The position numbers and the translations under genes were made by a program. This document shows positions 63,801 through 64,000 of a stretch of DNA of 64,000 nt, piece by piece; position 1 is the first letter of the stretch; every line of letters begins with the position of its first letter. This stretch comes from Brugia malayi (lineage: Eukaryota; Nematoda; Chromadorea; Rhabditida; Onchocercidae), in contig NW_025062479.1 of NCBI RefSeq assembly GCF_000002995.4, forward strand, positions 274,501-338,500. Direction: 5' to 3'. The notes beneath the pieces are model-generated. The model worked only from the letters and a program-made list of their open reading frames with translations. It ran no database searches and was not told where the DNA came from.

Positions 63801-64000
63801 CCACATCAGCTATGTTTAAAATTCATTGAAATGAAAAACAGAATTCATTTGACTGATCTCTGATTAGTAATTCATTTCAGTTGTCTATTTTTATATATAC
63901 TGCAGTGCAGCCATGGTTTGTGCCTTATTCTATTCCATTTGGGATTTCTCTTGAGGATAAAAGAAGTATGCAGGTAACTGTGTACTATTTGTAGGAGAAA
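57872..64000 (+). CDS. P5B-type transport ATPase, second copy (3' part beyond the window)
   Basis: Exons 1-21 of the copy 1 model are present with identical boundaries: 57872-57961, 58102-58232, 58443-58638, 58901-59070, 59191-59383, 59504-59632, 59717-59839, 59958-60204, 60383-60486, 60596-60780, 60942-61145, 61353-61476, 61872-61976, 62083-62171, 62279-62438, 62602-62701, 62793-62974, 63123-63228, 63328-63446, 63554-63715, 63881-63973. This covers about residues 1-1004 of 1170, with all catalytic motifs (TGES, PPALP, DKTGTLT, KGAPE, TGDN, GDGANDC). I found no amino-acid difference from copy 1 and one silent change (AGG to AGA in exon 13). The full upstream intergenic region is also repeated, so this copy should be expressible. 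The window ends in intron 21. Confidence 0.93.
60531..60570. repeat. 20-bp tandem duplication specific to copy 2 (ATPase intron 9)
   Basis: TAATAAGTATGAAATGTTTG occurs twice in a row at 60531-60550 and 60551-60570. Copy 1 has it once (near 37182), preceded by GTAGTAGGTAGG where copy 2 has ACAATAAATATC. Confidence 0.9.
62222..62305. repeat. 42-bp tandem duplication with second splice acceptor (copy 2)
   Basis: Identical arrangement to 38863-38946, so this small repeat predates the large duplication (or is fixed in both haplotypes). Confidence 0.95.

Larger units (their letters stand above)
50322..64000. repeat. Second copy of the duplicated segment (cut by the window end)
   Basis: Collinear with 26974-40639 over 13.7 kb, with a few tens of substitutions, a 6-bp deletion near 50,706, a 20-bp extra repeat near 60,551, a divergent intron patch near 60,520 and several homopolymer length changes. 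Same orientation as copy 1. Confidence 0.97.

Noticed and set aside
1..64000. Transposon, retroelement, CRISPR array, rRNA or tRNA genes
   Set aside because: No reverse transcriptase, transposase, terminal repeats, regular spacer arrays or tRNA-like B-box context were recognised by eye; a tRNAscan and repeat-library search would be decisive.

Overview
The window reads as AT-rich, intron-dense nuclear DNA of a nematode. I think a clade III/filarial worm is most likely, but that is inference from base composition, compact gene spacing, TTTCAG-type splice acceptors and gene content. No rRNA, tRNA, CRISPR, prokaryotic operon or recognisable transposon was found. Gene models were built by hand by joining exons whose splice phases agree. 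Four families are recognised with confidence; the rest are labelled as candidates.

Layout. 0-7 kb: mostly non-coding, with a partial plus-strand 3' gene end at the left edge, an Asn-rich minus-strand frame and a candidate plus-strand gene (about 6.8-7.6 kb). 7.8-9.3 kb (-): slx-1, the GIY-YIG/RING structure-specific endonuclease. 11.6-20.1 kb (+): gex-3/NCKAP1 (Hem/Nap1 subunit of the WAVE complex), 22 exons and 1129 residues. 21.2-21.9 kb (+): a PTB-domain protein resembling ICAP-1/ITGB1BP1. 22.9-24.5 kb (-): a candidate small type I membrane glycoprotein. 26.3-31.9 kb (+): a secreted protein with two PAN/apple domains and two thrombospondin type-1 repeats. 34.5-41.6 kb (+): a P5B-type transport ATPase (ATP13A2/3, catp-5/6/7 family), 24 exons and 1170 residues. 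44.1-47.1 kb (-): an SLC7/LAT-type amino-acid transporter, 12 exons and 481 residues.

The main structural feature is a near-perfect direct duplication. Everything from 26,974 onward recurs from 50,322 to the window end, so the apparent tandem unit is 23,348 bp. The second copy starts inside intron 2 of the PAN/TSP1 gene. That copy has lost its signal peptide and half of PAN1, while the P5B ATPase is repeated with its whole upstream region and no amino-acid change that I could find. The copies differ by a few tens of substitutions plus indels, mostly in homopolymers. That fits either a recent tandem duplication or two haplotypes wrongly placed end to end.

The genes do not form a pathway. slx-1 (DNA repair), gex-3 (actin nucleation), ICAP-1-like (integrin signalling), PAN/TSP1 (extracellular matrix or surface), P5B ATPase (endolysosomal polyamine/cation export) and SLC7 (amino-acid exchange) are ordinary neighbours. 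I found no convincing new multi-gene system. The points most worth checking are the duplication, the decapitated PAN/TSP1 copy, and a 42-bp repeat that gives the P5B ATPase two in-frame splice acceptors just before its TGDN motif.
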